Origin: Bactrocera neohumeralis
Lineage: Eukaryota > Arthropoda > Insecta > Diptera > Tephritidae
DNA length: 64,000 nt
Direction of reading: 5' to 3'
NCBI RefSeq assembly: GCF_024586455.1
Contig: NC_065919.1
Location: forward strand, 14,238,368-14,302,367
In this document: positions 47,232 through 59,527 of the stretch, piece by piece
Layout: each line of letters opens with the position of its first letter
Position numbering within the stretch: position 1 is the first letter of the stretch
Notes under the pieces: generated by a model
What the model was told of the DNA's origin: nothing
What the model saw: only the letters and a program-made list of their open reading frames with translations
Database searches by the model: none
Program-made: the position numbers and the translations under genes

Positions 47232-47906
47232 CTGACGGCTAGGGCGAAAGGCCAATAAAGCTGCTGTCGATTTTCAGCTGGGCTTTACTAGGTTATCGTC
47301 GCGTCTTAGCTGCGACTGTTGTTGCACCGTTAGAATGACATGTTTGTGCGTGCAGAGAAGAAAGTAAAATTAAAACAAAATGTTAATAAATTTTTGCATT
47401 GAAAATATTGATGTTATGTTATTATCCAACATTAAACAATGATGTGTGGTTGTTGTTGTTGGTGATTAGTGACTGATGTGGCCTGATGAGAATTTTCATA
47501 ACAATAATTTGAACATTGTTGCAAAGTAGGGAAAGGGGGTTAACATATTTTTTGACATTTTACACATTTACGTTTAGCTCAAAATCCCAATTATTTTCAT
47601 GATTATGATGATGCTGATGATGATGACTGCAATGTGTTTGTTGTTATAGAAAACAATTGTTGTTTATTTTATGGAAAAATTCAGAAAAATTTTTGACACT
47701 TAACCAATAGCATGGACTGACCTAAAATTTATTTAAAATTTTTAGGTTAGGTAACAAAACTAAAATTAAAATGTATTAAAACATTAAAAGTGTCGTAACT
47801 CTTGCTGCAGAGATGGACATAATTACGGTTCAATTCCAGTTAGGTAAATCCGAATGTTTGTCTTTGAAAAGACAGTTTTGGCAATTCCAAAAATTTGTAT
47901 TTAAAT

Positions 47907-48366
47907 CAAGAAAAAAACATTAACTTCGGCTGCGTCGGAGCTGTGATATCCTTCTCACATACATTTATTGCTGCATAAAGGGTATAAAGGTCTATAACTT
48001 GATTTTGATTCAATATGTTCAGAGATTGTTCAATAATACATGCCATATTTTGTGGAGATAATTCCTCAAATAAAAAGATTTTCCATAGAAGTACCTGATT
48101 TTAACCGCTCAGTTGGTATAATAGCCATATAAAAAAATGGTTACACAAATGAGGAGCTTCTTGGAGAAAATTACGTGTTCTAAATTTCAGATCGATATCT
48201 CAAAAACTGAGAAAATAGTACGTGTGCATATACACAGTCATATAGACGAATTTGGCTCGCCATGCTGATCATTTACAAATATATTTTATAGGGTTTTCGC
48301 CGTTTTTCTCTGGGTGCTACAAATTTCTTTGCTTAATATGTATACCCTGCTCAGGGTATAAAAATA
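47907..48366 (+). mobile_element. DINE/Helitron-like element
   Basis: Head ATCAAGAAAAAAACATTAAC, a middle with GAGGAGCTTCTTGGAGAAAA and GATATCTCAAAAACTGAG, and terminal palindrome TATACCCTGCTCAGGGTATA. Same family as 23.7 kb but with only one internal unit. It lies in the intron that would join Alh to the exon at 46101-47231. Confidence 0.7.
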
Positions 48367-48570
48367 GCCATCATTAAGTGGTAAAAATGCTTTTAATATT
48401 TAAACAAAAATTAATTTTCGAAATAAGTTTGTAAATTTTGGTAAACAACAAACACTTAAGTGTTGATGCTAAAAAGTTGATGAGTTGTTTTGTCTGTTGG
48501 AAAGCAATTATTAATCGAATGCTGAATAATCGATTGTTATGAATTGGTTTTTGAACATTTCTTTGGAACA

Positions 48571-51500
48571 TTAAACATTTAACAAGCCATCACGCCACAC
48601 CACTACTACCTGATGATGAGTATAGAGCGAGTGAGGAGTATACGCGGCGGCGGATGTGGGGTGGCTGCTATCCGATGCGAGTAATGTGGTATTACCGGCA
48701 CCACCGCCGCCACCAACGACACCTCCACTAACGCCACCACCACCACCACTCACACCACTACCAATAGCATATGTTGTTGTTGTCGTCGCGGTTGTTGACC
48801 CACCTCGTGATGCCGCGGTGTTGTTGCTGCTATTCGGATTATTATTATTGCCAATGTGCGGTCCAACCATGCCCACCATACCGCCATTTCCGCCGACGCT
48901 GCCGAGACGCGTTGATCCAAGTGTATGTGGTTCGACACCGACACCGATGCCAGAGTTGACGTTGACGTTGACGTTAACTTGGGCATTGGGATGCGTTTGA
49001 TGTGCGTGATGTGTATGAGGAGCATGCGTGTGCACGTGCGGTGCATGTGTATGCGTGTGTGCTAGATGTAGCGGATGGGTGGCGTGCAAGTGCGTATGAG
49101 CAGCCTGCTGTTGCTGTTGTTGTTGCTGTTGGTGATGATGCATGGCCGCTGCTGCGGCGGCACTTTGTGCTATATGTTGCTGCTGTTGTTGTTGCTGTGC
49201 GGCCGCAAGCGACATTTGATGATGCTGGTGTTGTTGCTGTTGCTGCTGATGCAATGATTGCATGTGCTGTTGGTGCTGTTGTTGTTGCTGTGCAAGACGA
49301 TTTGCCGTCATTGTGGACATACCAACAACAGCGGTTGCTGCGCCACCTGTGGTTGCAGCTGTTGTATGCATGTTGCTGAGTCCTTCGAGACTATTGGGAT
49401 GCATAGCTGTTGGCAGATTGCCTGCAATGCTGGTTGCTGGTATTCCTGAAGCATTTACATAGCTGGCCGTGGAGTGCCTGAGTGTCAACATAAAACACAC
49501 AAAAGCAGTTGAAAAGTGCGCAAAACGCACAAACAAAGCGGGACAGCGATTGGATGTGAATGAGCAACAAACATGTGACGGAGAGGTGACAAGCGGTAAG
49601 AAGAAGAAATAAAATTTGAGAAAACATAAAACAAATAGTTAAGTTTCAAATGTTTAAGTTAATTTTCGACTTTTCGTCTTTAATACCATTAATGAAACTC
49701 ACCTCATGCCCATGGGTGGACCAACGCCTCCACCGCTGCCAATTGTACCACCATGCGCTGACGTTGTCGTTGTTGCTGCGCTTGCTTGCCGAAAGTCGAT
49801 GCCATTTTCCAACACGTGTTGTTGTGGCACACTTGTATTTAGCCGCGAAGTTGGTGCCCCACCCCCTGCACCAGCTGATGGCGTTGTGGTCGTGTTGGGC
49901 ACGCGTGTATTCACAGTCATAGCAGTGAGCGATGTGGTCACAGCGGTAGCAAGTGACGTTGCTGCAGCAGTTACAACAGTTGTTAAAGCGGTGCCGGCAT
50001 TGGCAGGGCCAATTGTACCAGTACCGCCTGCAGCTCCGACGCCAGTGCCCGCATTGTTACCGCCAAGTGCATTAACCGCTGCAGTTGTTGTTGCTATTGC
50101 TGCTGCTGCACAGGCAGCTGCTATTGCCGAGGTCGCTGTTGCAACACCTGCGGCTGGGGCTGTTGTCGAGACGGTGGCAACACTGGTGGATATCGCTGTC
50201 GATGATACGGCCGTGGCTGTAACATCGTTAGTTGCAGTTCAAACTTTTTGTACTTTTTTTAAGGAAAAGCTATATAGGAGTAATGTGTTATGCCTCTCAA
50301 CCGATCGAGGAGAGTGAGGGCTTAGGATTTCAATTTAATTCAGTGTTAACAAAATTGAGGTTTATAAGAAGTACATAACCTAAAAAAATCTTTTTTTGTT
50401 TTCTAAATCCGGGTCTCACTTTGGTACTAATAAAAGGAATAGTTGTGCTTAGACGCTGTTGAGTGTGAAAAAATGAATTGATCTATTTTTGTCAAAAAGT
50501 TATCTTCATAATATGTGTTCTTATGGGTTCGCATTCTTGTTTCGAACGAATTTCAACTGAAATTTAATATCTTATTTTGTCCCTAGTCAAAAGCGAATAA
50601 CAAGTTACTACTCGTAAGCACGTTTTTTGCATACACTTACTATATATACCAGTTAACCTCAGTTGACTTATTCGAAATTCGTTGCGTACAATTAACCTGA
50701 CCAATATTACAAGAGAACCAACTTGTACCAAGGAAAGAATTGATGTGAGATAAGGTAGAGTAGTGAATAAAAAATGCCAACCGTTGCCGTGAATATAAAT
50801 CTAGCAGAGGAAAAACACCGAATAAATTTTGAAATACCAAGGAAAATGCTGGGATACATAAGAGAATTTTCAGTGGAGTATACATATACTACGAGGAGCA
50901 AAAAATAGTAAGACTTTGTTCATAATTATAAAATTATTCAATGCGCGTAGCGATTCACGTTTAATGTCTTCAAAAGGCTCTAAACGCGGTGCCCGGAGCG
51001 GTCGCATGAGTTTGTTCAATAGCCAGAAATCACACGGAGCTAAATCAAGCGAATACGCTGGTTGTGGCATGATATTGGTTGAAAATTTGGCGAGAAATTA
51101 ACAAAAAATCAATGCAGTATGCGATAGTGCATTATCCTGTTGCAGAAACCAAGAGTTGTCGACCCATAAGTCCGGCTTCTTTTTATGAATAGCTTCGCGC
51201 AAACGCCGCATAATTTTCAAACATTATTCCTTGTTAACAGTTTGGCCGGTCGGAAGGAGTTCGGAGTGCACCACACCGAAGAAAACTGTCAACATAACCT
51301 TGATTTGTGGCCTGCTTTGACGTGGTTTTGTCGGTTTCGGCTCACTTTTGCCACGATTTTCAACAGATTCGACTCATCGCCAGTAATAATACGTTTCACA
51401 ATATTCTGGTAGTAGTAGGAAAGCATTGTTTCGCAGACGTTAACGAGACGCTGTTTTTCGAAAATATTTAGTGATTTGGCAACGAATCGTGCTTTCACTT

Positions 51501-54500
51501 TTTTTAAGCCCAAAAGATCTTTCAAAATGGTTTTAACTGATTCTTCCGATATTCTAAGGATGCCAGTAAGATCTCTAACTGTTAATCGTCGACTATCTAG
51601 CACCAATTCCTTTATTTTATTGACGTGTTAATCAACAGGAGATGTTGATGGCTGTCCTGGACGTGGTTCTCGTCGTTCTCGACTCTTTTTGAACGATTTG
51701 TACCAATCAAAAAAACTTGTTCCAGACAAAAGTTATCACTTAAGGCTTTTTCTAACATTCTGAACGTTTCGGCACCAGAAATTTAATTTCGCACACAAAA
51801 TTTAATGGCACTTCTTTGTTGAATAATTTTACTCAACGTAAATGTACTTTATGTACTTCAGAAAGACAAGCGTATACTAAACACTAATGATTATTTTGAT
51901 GTGACATTTGGCACAGATGTCACTGACAACCTAGAAAAATAATATTTCGGCGAATGGATTTACGCGTGAAATTTAAATTAATAAGTCTTACTATTTTTTG
52001 CCCACAGCAGTACATACATATATTGTATATAGATACAAACATATAATTGAAAAAATAGAGTATAGTGGAGTAAATGAAATTTTCCAAAGTAAAAGCTGTA
52101 AGATTTTTTTTATAAAAGAAATTAATGCATAAAAACACATTTATGGGTATTTTATTTTGAATGATTGGGGAAAATGGGTTACTCTCATGGCCACGCCAAA
52201 AGGAGTTTTCTTATTATTTTTCAATAAAAGGATAAAGTAAAGAAAATAAACAAACACCATTTTTTAATTTTAAATTTTTTAAAAGTTTTTCATTTTATAT
52301 TCAGCAAATTTCAAAAATTTTAATTACTAATTTAATTAATATTAATTTAAATGTACGTGAATGATTGACTGGTGGGTTGGTTTATAGTAGGTGAATATAT
52401 ATGACAGATGTGGGAAAATAAATATTTTATATAAATTTAAACACTAATTATATGTATAAAGTAAATATTTTTGTGTAGTATAACATACATATGATTATAG
52501 TAGATATATGTATAGGTTTGTTATATTTAAATATATATAATTTGATACTTAGCATTTTACACAGAAGCGTACGAATGGGTGGGTGTTAGATGTGTGATTG
52601 GTGTACATGAGTTTGGATGCGGTGAGTGATGAAAATGCTTGTAAATATGTATGCTGTGAGTACCGGCCGATCGAAAGCGTTATTAGAAGGCAATTCAACG
52701 AGGTTTATTAACTTTTTTAAGCTTTTCGAAATTTAGAAATCTTCCAAGTATAATTAACAAAAATTCATTGCAATTGTAATCACCACTATTCTCAGCGTTA
52801 AATTCAATTAAAAATGTTACTTTATACACCACCAGCAATAAATACGCTGGCAACATTCCCATATTCACATGCATACATATATACAATTTGAATTGAATGA
52901 TAACAGTGTTCCTTATTTCCAGCCAATTTAAGAAAAAGTAATAATTTTTATACAAACCAAAAGTTGTAGAAAGAAAATTAATATTAATTAGTTACAAACT
53001 ATGTATATATGTATATGTTTATGTGTGCGTGTGTGTTATATATAGTATGAATGTTTTTTTGGTTGTTACAAACAAAATTTGTTTTTGTACTCATTTCATT
53101 ACCGTTTTGGTAAACTATTATTGTATGTGCAACTATATTAATTTTTGTTTTTATTATTGACGATTTATGTGTATATATATATAGGAGTATGCAAATTATA
53201 TTTAAATAAATCTCTAATACATACAAATATTGTATATTCAAGCGCTGATGCGTGTGCACGCACACATCCAAGTACATAGGTTATGTATATAGTACATATG
53301 TACATACATAAATATAAAGAAGGGTGTATTAACTAAATCTTAAAATGTTTAAATGCTAATCAAATATATGTACAATTCAATTTTGTTTGCGTTTGGTTTT
53401 AATGACGTTTTGTTTTCAATGTGTCAACTAATAAAAAAAACAAAATATCAGCATGAAAAAAATTTAAATTTCCAAAAATGCATTATTTATGTTTTATTGC
53501 AGTATTATGTATATAAGTATATATATTTATAATCCAAAGCAAAAAGGCCAATTCACGTTACACTTAATCAACTATATAAAGAAAGTAATAACCAATAAAA
53601 AATTAAATTATTTATATATAAATACTGGGCCCCAAAATGAAGAGGAAAAGTACATAGCAAAGCTAGAAACTAATAAAAAAACAAAAACAATTAATTTTAA
53701 GCTTAACACCAAAAACAGTAAAAAAACTTAAACTTGAATTTCGTTCTAAACTATATATATGTATATATTTGTATGCTTTTCATTTTGTATGCATATTTTC
53801 GCACAAGTTTTTCGCTTGTTTGTGTCTGAACTTCTGTTAGATTTGCGAATAATTGAAATTTAGAGCCGTAAGTGAAAAAGCAGCCGCGCACAGTTTTTGT
53901 TTGTTTGTTTTTTCTGGGTTTGTGGGTATAGCCTGCATTGCGGAAACACATGTGAGAGAATCTTTGCGTACTACTTGCAATTTCCTAGTTATCTAACTTG
54001 GTTCCATGCATATTTGCATACTTTTTTCTCTCACTTGTACAAGCCATTTGACTTTTGTTTACATTTCTCTCCGCACTGCGCTATTTCACTTACCTTGGCT
54101 CTGCGTAGTATTCGTTTTCAGTGGAACGGCAAGCCGTGCATTCACAGCTAGCAGGTGATCCCGACGTGCAATCAGACTGGTCACGTGTTCCTCTAAGCGT
54201 ACATTTTCACGTTGCAATTGATGCAGGCAGGAGAGCAAAGAAGCGACTGTAAAATGCAAGAGAAATTTAATTTATTTCTTTGGATAAAATTTCGTAACTA
54301 AAAATATTTAACTACTGAATTGAAGCGTCAACTTACTGTCAAAGTGCTGCGCCTGCTCCATGAGAAATTGTGAGCCCTGCTCCCACTGACGTTCGAGCAG
54401 TTGTTCCAAACTTTGCGGTATGGACATATTCCCATTCACACCGCTGCCGAACATCGATGCTAGTGATGTGCCACCGGTCATTTCTGTTGCGGGTGTTACA

Positions 54501-57500
54501 GCGCTGACTGAGTTGATTGTGAGCGTGTTGTTGCTAGTTGAGATCGGCGTCGAAGTAGAATTACGCTGTGTGTAAAAATGTGAAACTTAAATTAAAAATG
54601 AAACTCATGGAGCACGAAATTATCTGACTTACCGTCGATTTGCCTGGGAAAGGTACACCCACGAATTGCGGTGTTACAGCATCTGCGGTGTAGATGCTGT
54701 GATCCTGTATTTCCATGTGCAGTTGGTCGGAGAGCTTCTGTGCCACATTGCTATTCGGATTGAGTTGATTGCCGAGCATGTGGGCAGCGGTGTGCAACGT
54801 CGAACCGCTACTGGACACACCTGTCGGCGCACTGTTCGCCATATTTGCTGCAGCGGCAGTTGTGGGCGTGGCACCTAAGACATGACCACCATTCTGAAAC
54901 ACTTTGACATCAACTTTTGTCTCATTCGCATTTGCAAGTGGATCTTTTGCTTTACGTCCGCGTTTCCGTGGCGCTGTTGCCACTGCACCGATTTCGGAGC
55001 CTGGTGAGCTGGGCGGTGAGTCTTTAATGGTTGTGGTAGAGGTGGTTGTGGTGATATTGGTCGTCATTGCGGTTAACGACGCTGTTGCTGTTGTGACGGC
55101 GGTGAGTAAATGTGCTGCCGGCGAATCGATGACCGCGGCTTGAGGTTCGTAACTGAATTTTAATCCACCGCAACCACCGCTACTACTGCTGCTGCTCGAG
55201 GAGGCATTCGAGACGGTGCTGCTGTTCGCCACAAAGGACGAGGAGGAGTAGATGCCGCTATCTGGCGTTCTGTGGTGTATACCAGCCGATGTGGTTGTAG
55301 AAGTTGTTGTCAAGTTTGCGGGGGATTGCAAGGTTTTTGATTGTGGTGGATGATTAGAGGCATGATGTTGATGATGAGTTAGCGTTGAAGAAGTAGAAGT
55401 ATTGGTTGGGGTTAATTGCAAAATTTCTATGATATCATTATTGTTGTCGCTAGCAGCAGCAACACTGTTTTGTTGTTGCTGTTGAGCGGATTGTTGTTGT
55501 TGTTGCTGATGCTGTTGCGTTTGCAGCTGACTTGTGTTAGTGGCGCTATTGCTACTACTATTGCCGTTATTAATATTGCTATTGCTACTGTTATTCAAAT
55601 TGTGGCTAGTGGTTGAGTTAGTAAAAGCAGTTGATGTTGCAGTGTTACTTGAGGGAGGAGCAATGGAAGGATTGCTATTAGGTTTAGTATTCGTTAGATT
55701 ATTTAAAGCTTTAGCAGGCGATACTGTGGCCGTGCTAGAGGAAGGGGAACTGGTTGAGGAGGTGGAGGAAGTGGCAGCAGTTGCGCCTGTGGTGGGATTA
55801 GCATTTCTACCGCCACCATTTTTGTGATCAGGTGAACGCTTTTGTTGTTGCTGCTGTTGCTGTTGTTGTTGCTGCGCGGCCAACTGTTGCTGATAGAGCG
55901 TTTGTTGAGCACGTAACAATTTCTTATTCAGTGGTTTCCCACCTACATTTGTGGTTATCAAAGGTGCATCGTTTGTGTTCTTACCAGACGCACCCGCACC
56001 GGTGGCGCCCATATTGCTACCTTCTACTGCAGTACTTGAGGCATTACCACCACCACGTCTGGCATTATTTAAAGCGCCCTGATTAGAGCTAAGATTAACC
56101 ACTTCGCCGTTGTTGTTACCCGATTTGACAGTGGCACCAGCATTGTCACAATCATGACTGGCGAAGGAAGTGGCCGCGGATGTGAGTCCTGAGCTGGATG
56201 TTGCACCAGCCAGCGTAAGATTCGTCGCGACCATATTTGTTGAAGTGCTACTGACACCGCCACCATTATTACTTCCCCCATTGGCATTCATGTTGCCAGC
56301 GCCGTTTGCTTCGTTGCCACCGTTGCCGTTGGCATTCTTTTGCCTTGTTGGTGATGCTGTATTGGAAGCATTGCTGTTACTGCTGCCTTGCAACATTACA
56401 ACCGGCGATGGTGACGGTGTATGTGTAGGTGTGGGTGTTGGTGTCGGTGTCGAAGCGCTGGGCGGTGGCAGTGACAGTGGTGAGGGTGCGTTTGGTGGTG
56501 GTGTAGGCGTTGCTAATTCGTTGCGAAAATGTTGTTGTATTGGCGACGGTGATGATTTTGTTAGCTTTTCAATTGGTGAATCGCGATTTTTATTGCCACC
56601 CAAAGCGGCGGCGGCTGCGGCTGCTGCTGCGGCAGCTGCGGCCCTTTTCTTACCGGAGCGAGAATTGGTTTTTTGTGTTGCCAACGCTTGTTGTTGTTGC
56701 TGCTGCTGCTGTGATTGGCCACTCTGTTGCTGCTGCTGCTGTTGATGGTGTTGTTGTAGATGTTGCGCCTGTAACGCTTGCATGCTACTCTCACCCGAAC
56801 GCGATCTATTGCATATAAGCAGTAGGTGGTGGTTGTTGTGGTTTTTTACGGTGTTAGACGAATTAGCATTTTTTGTTGGTTGTGGAAAGTGATTGAATAC
56901 AGCCATTTGATTGCATTGCGTGAGTGGTGAGTTTTCGTATACATTTATTAAATAAAAGTTTCATTTCGCATTTAAGATTTTTGTTTTGATTTGAGAGAAA
57001 AATTAGAGAAAGCAGAGAAAAAAATATTGACATTCTTCAGTATTCACTTCAAATTCGGCTTAATTGCTGTTTGTCTTTTGTATGGTTATGTATGTGTGTG
57101 TGTTCGTGACGGGTGGATGCGTGTGGTGAATTGCAAATATTAATCAATAAGGTATTTAATACTTTTTTGTTGATTAATTTTGAGCTACACATTTATAAAT
57201 ACTTTTATATTTTATGTATGTGTTTTGGTGGTAGGAACAAATCCTTTTTCGAATGTTAGGTGGCATGTCTTGTTAATTATAAATCATATGATCAATTTAA
57301 AGTAATTTTTTTTTAAATTTCGGTTTAACAAGGATTTATATTTGTATGTAATTTGTTTAACTGTGTATATATACAGGTATTTGGTTTGTGTGTGTTTAAT
57401 ATCGGACGAAACAAACTTTAATTATCAAAAAAACTAAAAGCATTTTAAAATATGTACAAAAACGAGTTGTTTGAAAATGCTGCTAGTATTGAATTGAATT

Positions 57501-59527
57501 TTGTATACAATATTTATTAAAAATATATATATATATATATTTTAAATGCCGCTTGGCTTGGGAGGCTTTAATTGGTCTAAACAATATTTTTTTTTACTTT
57601 TAAAAATTTCACAGATACAGAAAAATAAAAGTCACAATGATTTTACGATTCCGGCAACAATTAATTTCTTTGTGGGGCTTTTATTGTTCAAATCGCTATT
57701 CGTTTTAATTGTATGCCCACACTCAAAACTTTACAATTAAATAGATAATAGATTAACAGATTTGTTAAAAATCTACTGGCTCATCCCATCTGAATGAGTA
57801 ACTCTTTGAAAGTACCTGCAACAAAATTTCAATAAAATTTTCGTAGTGTTCCGTTTTACAGAAATTCCTTTAATAAAATTGCTTTTCTCGTTGCAATTTT
57901 GCGATGCGTATACTTCCTATGGCATTACACCGTTTTTGTGGTGTGTTCAGTAACAATAATCACACTTAGTTGGCGGGATACGAAGTTGGGCGTTAACAAC
58001 AACAGCAGCAAAAGCAATTAACTTGGGTATTCAAGAAAGTAACGGATTTTTTCAAATACGTAAAATAATAGAGTCAAAATAATAAACTATATTTTTAATT
58101 ATTATTAGTAAAAAAAGAAAAATTAAACTATATATTTAACAAAATTAGTAAAAAAAAAAGAGAAATGATTAGGGAATTGAAAAATGTCTGTGTTAGCACG
58201 CGAAGCGCTAGAAAGCAGTTGGAATAGTTTTTGGTTATTTTGTGTAGTATTTGATAGAAAAGCATGCAAAACAACTTGTGGGTGGTGAAGTGCTTTTGTT
58301 TATGAGTTTTTTTTATGTGTTCTCAACTGCTCAAAAAAGCATATACATCAACATGGTAGCAGAACAACAAAAAATGGAAAACTTTGTATTTAATTACACT
58401 CACCTGCTCCTTCGCACTGGTGCTGTTTCCTGCTCTTGCAGCTGACTGACACGCGTTGTTTGCTTTTCATAACTGATTTTCAGGTTGCCAGTCTCCGTTG
58501 TGGTGGCCATCAAATTGGGATTGCTGCTTGCGCTCAACATCATATTGCCCGATGGCGATTTACCGCTCTGATGTATGACACTGCTATGCGCCGTTGTTGG
58601 CAGACCAGTTGCCGAGCTAGCAAAATAACTGCTGTTACTATTACTGTGATGTTCGGAAAGCGCCGGCGGTTGATGATGAATGCGTGGCGATTGCCGCTCC
58701 AACAGTCCACCAGCGCCAACACCACCACCACCACTACCACCAACAGCACCGAGTGCTGTGGATGTGGCAGTCGCATGCGTGCCCGACGTGCTGCCCCCCG
58801 TCATATTAATTGTTGCAGCACCACCCTGATGTTGTTGCTGCTGACTTATAGCTGCTGCAGCTGCGCGCGTCGACTGTGAAGGTGGGGCATGGTGATCTGC
58901 ATAGAAAAGAGATGGTGATTAAATAAATGTCTACATTTCGCTGTATAAATGTAATACTTGGCACGTGCTCTTACCTGTTGCGCCACCTGCTGCGCTACTT
59001 GTTGGCAAATTGATTCCAGGTACATTGGCGGTGGAGAGTGGCACAGAGACATATAGGCTGGGCGCGTTGGCTGCCGCATTCGCTGCATTGCTGGCGGCAT
59101 TAGCAGCGCTGTTCGTTGGCGCCTGTGTGGTGTAACGGTCATCGCGATGATGCTGCTCCTTTGCGCTGGTGTAATTTTGGGCATTTGAATTGCTACTGCT
59201 GTTGTTGTTGTTATTTATACTGCCAGCGGTGTTGGATTTATGTGCATTCGACGCCGACGAGTTGATATTGCTGGTGCTTAAATTTGTTGCACCACCACCA
59301 CCACCATTTTTGGCATCCGTTGAGAGTGTGTATTTGTGCGAGGCGGTGGCGGTGGAGAGTGTTGATGCCGCCGCAGAGGAGGCGATTGAGGCGGATATTG
59401 AAGCGGATGTTGTACCTGATGAGGCCGAGTTGTGGCTGCTGTTGCCAGAGCCGTTGCTACCGCTTTGCGTGCTATTCGCATCGTTGCTGTGTGTTTGATG
59501 TGCGGGTGGACTCAGTTCAGTTTTTTG
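48571..59527 (-). CDS. Alh: Alhambra, AF10/MLLT10 homologue (partial, 5' exons outside window)
   Basis: Seven minus-strand exons with consistent phases: 59527-58975, 58896-58404, 56805-54633, 54565-54337, 54246-54094, 50216-49703 and 49477-48571, about 1673 residues in this window. Exons 54565-54337 and 54246-54094 encode the diagnostic octapeptide plus leucine zipper: EQLLERQWEQGSQFLMEQAQ, then LHQLQRENVRLEEHVTSLIA and an AVNARLAVPL end. In AF10 this segment binds DOT1L, the H3K79 methyltransferase; the same is likely here. An AT-hook-like RKRGRKAKDP is in the big exon (about 54950). The rest is Gln, Ala, Ser, Asn and Gly low complexity; the last exon has a striking His-rich run of HTHAP/HTHLH words. 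The PHD fingers expected at the N-terminus are not in the window, so further exons must lie beyond 64000. A donor inside the last exon (48610) may give another C-terminus. Confidence 0.92.
50893..52006 (-). mobile_element. Decayed mariner with both ends, in an Alh intron
   Basis: Ends GAGCAAAAAATAGTAAGACT (left) and AGTCTTACTATTTTTTGCCC (right) are inverted copies, with TA just outside. Minus-strand frames: LDSRRLTVRDLTGILRISEE and VKTILKDLLGLKKVKARFVA (helix-turn-helix side), ITGDES with the first acid, and PQPAYSLDLAPCDFWLLNKL with the third. Frameshifts and stops are many. It shares its ends with the mariner at 17055. Confidence 0.9.

Noticed and set aside
56170..56745. 191-codon plus frame opposite Alh, and a similar 203-codon frame at 49706-50317
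   Set aside because: Antisense of Gln/Ala/Gly repeats gives long Leu/Ala/Val/Cys frames by composition alone.
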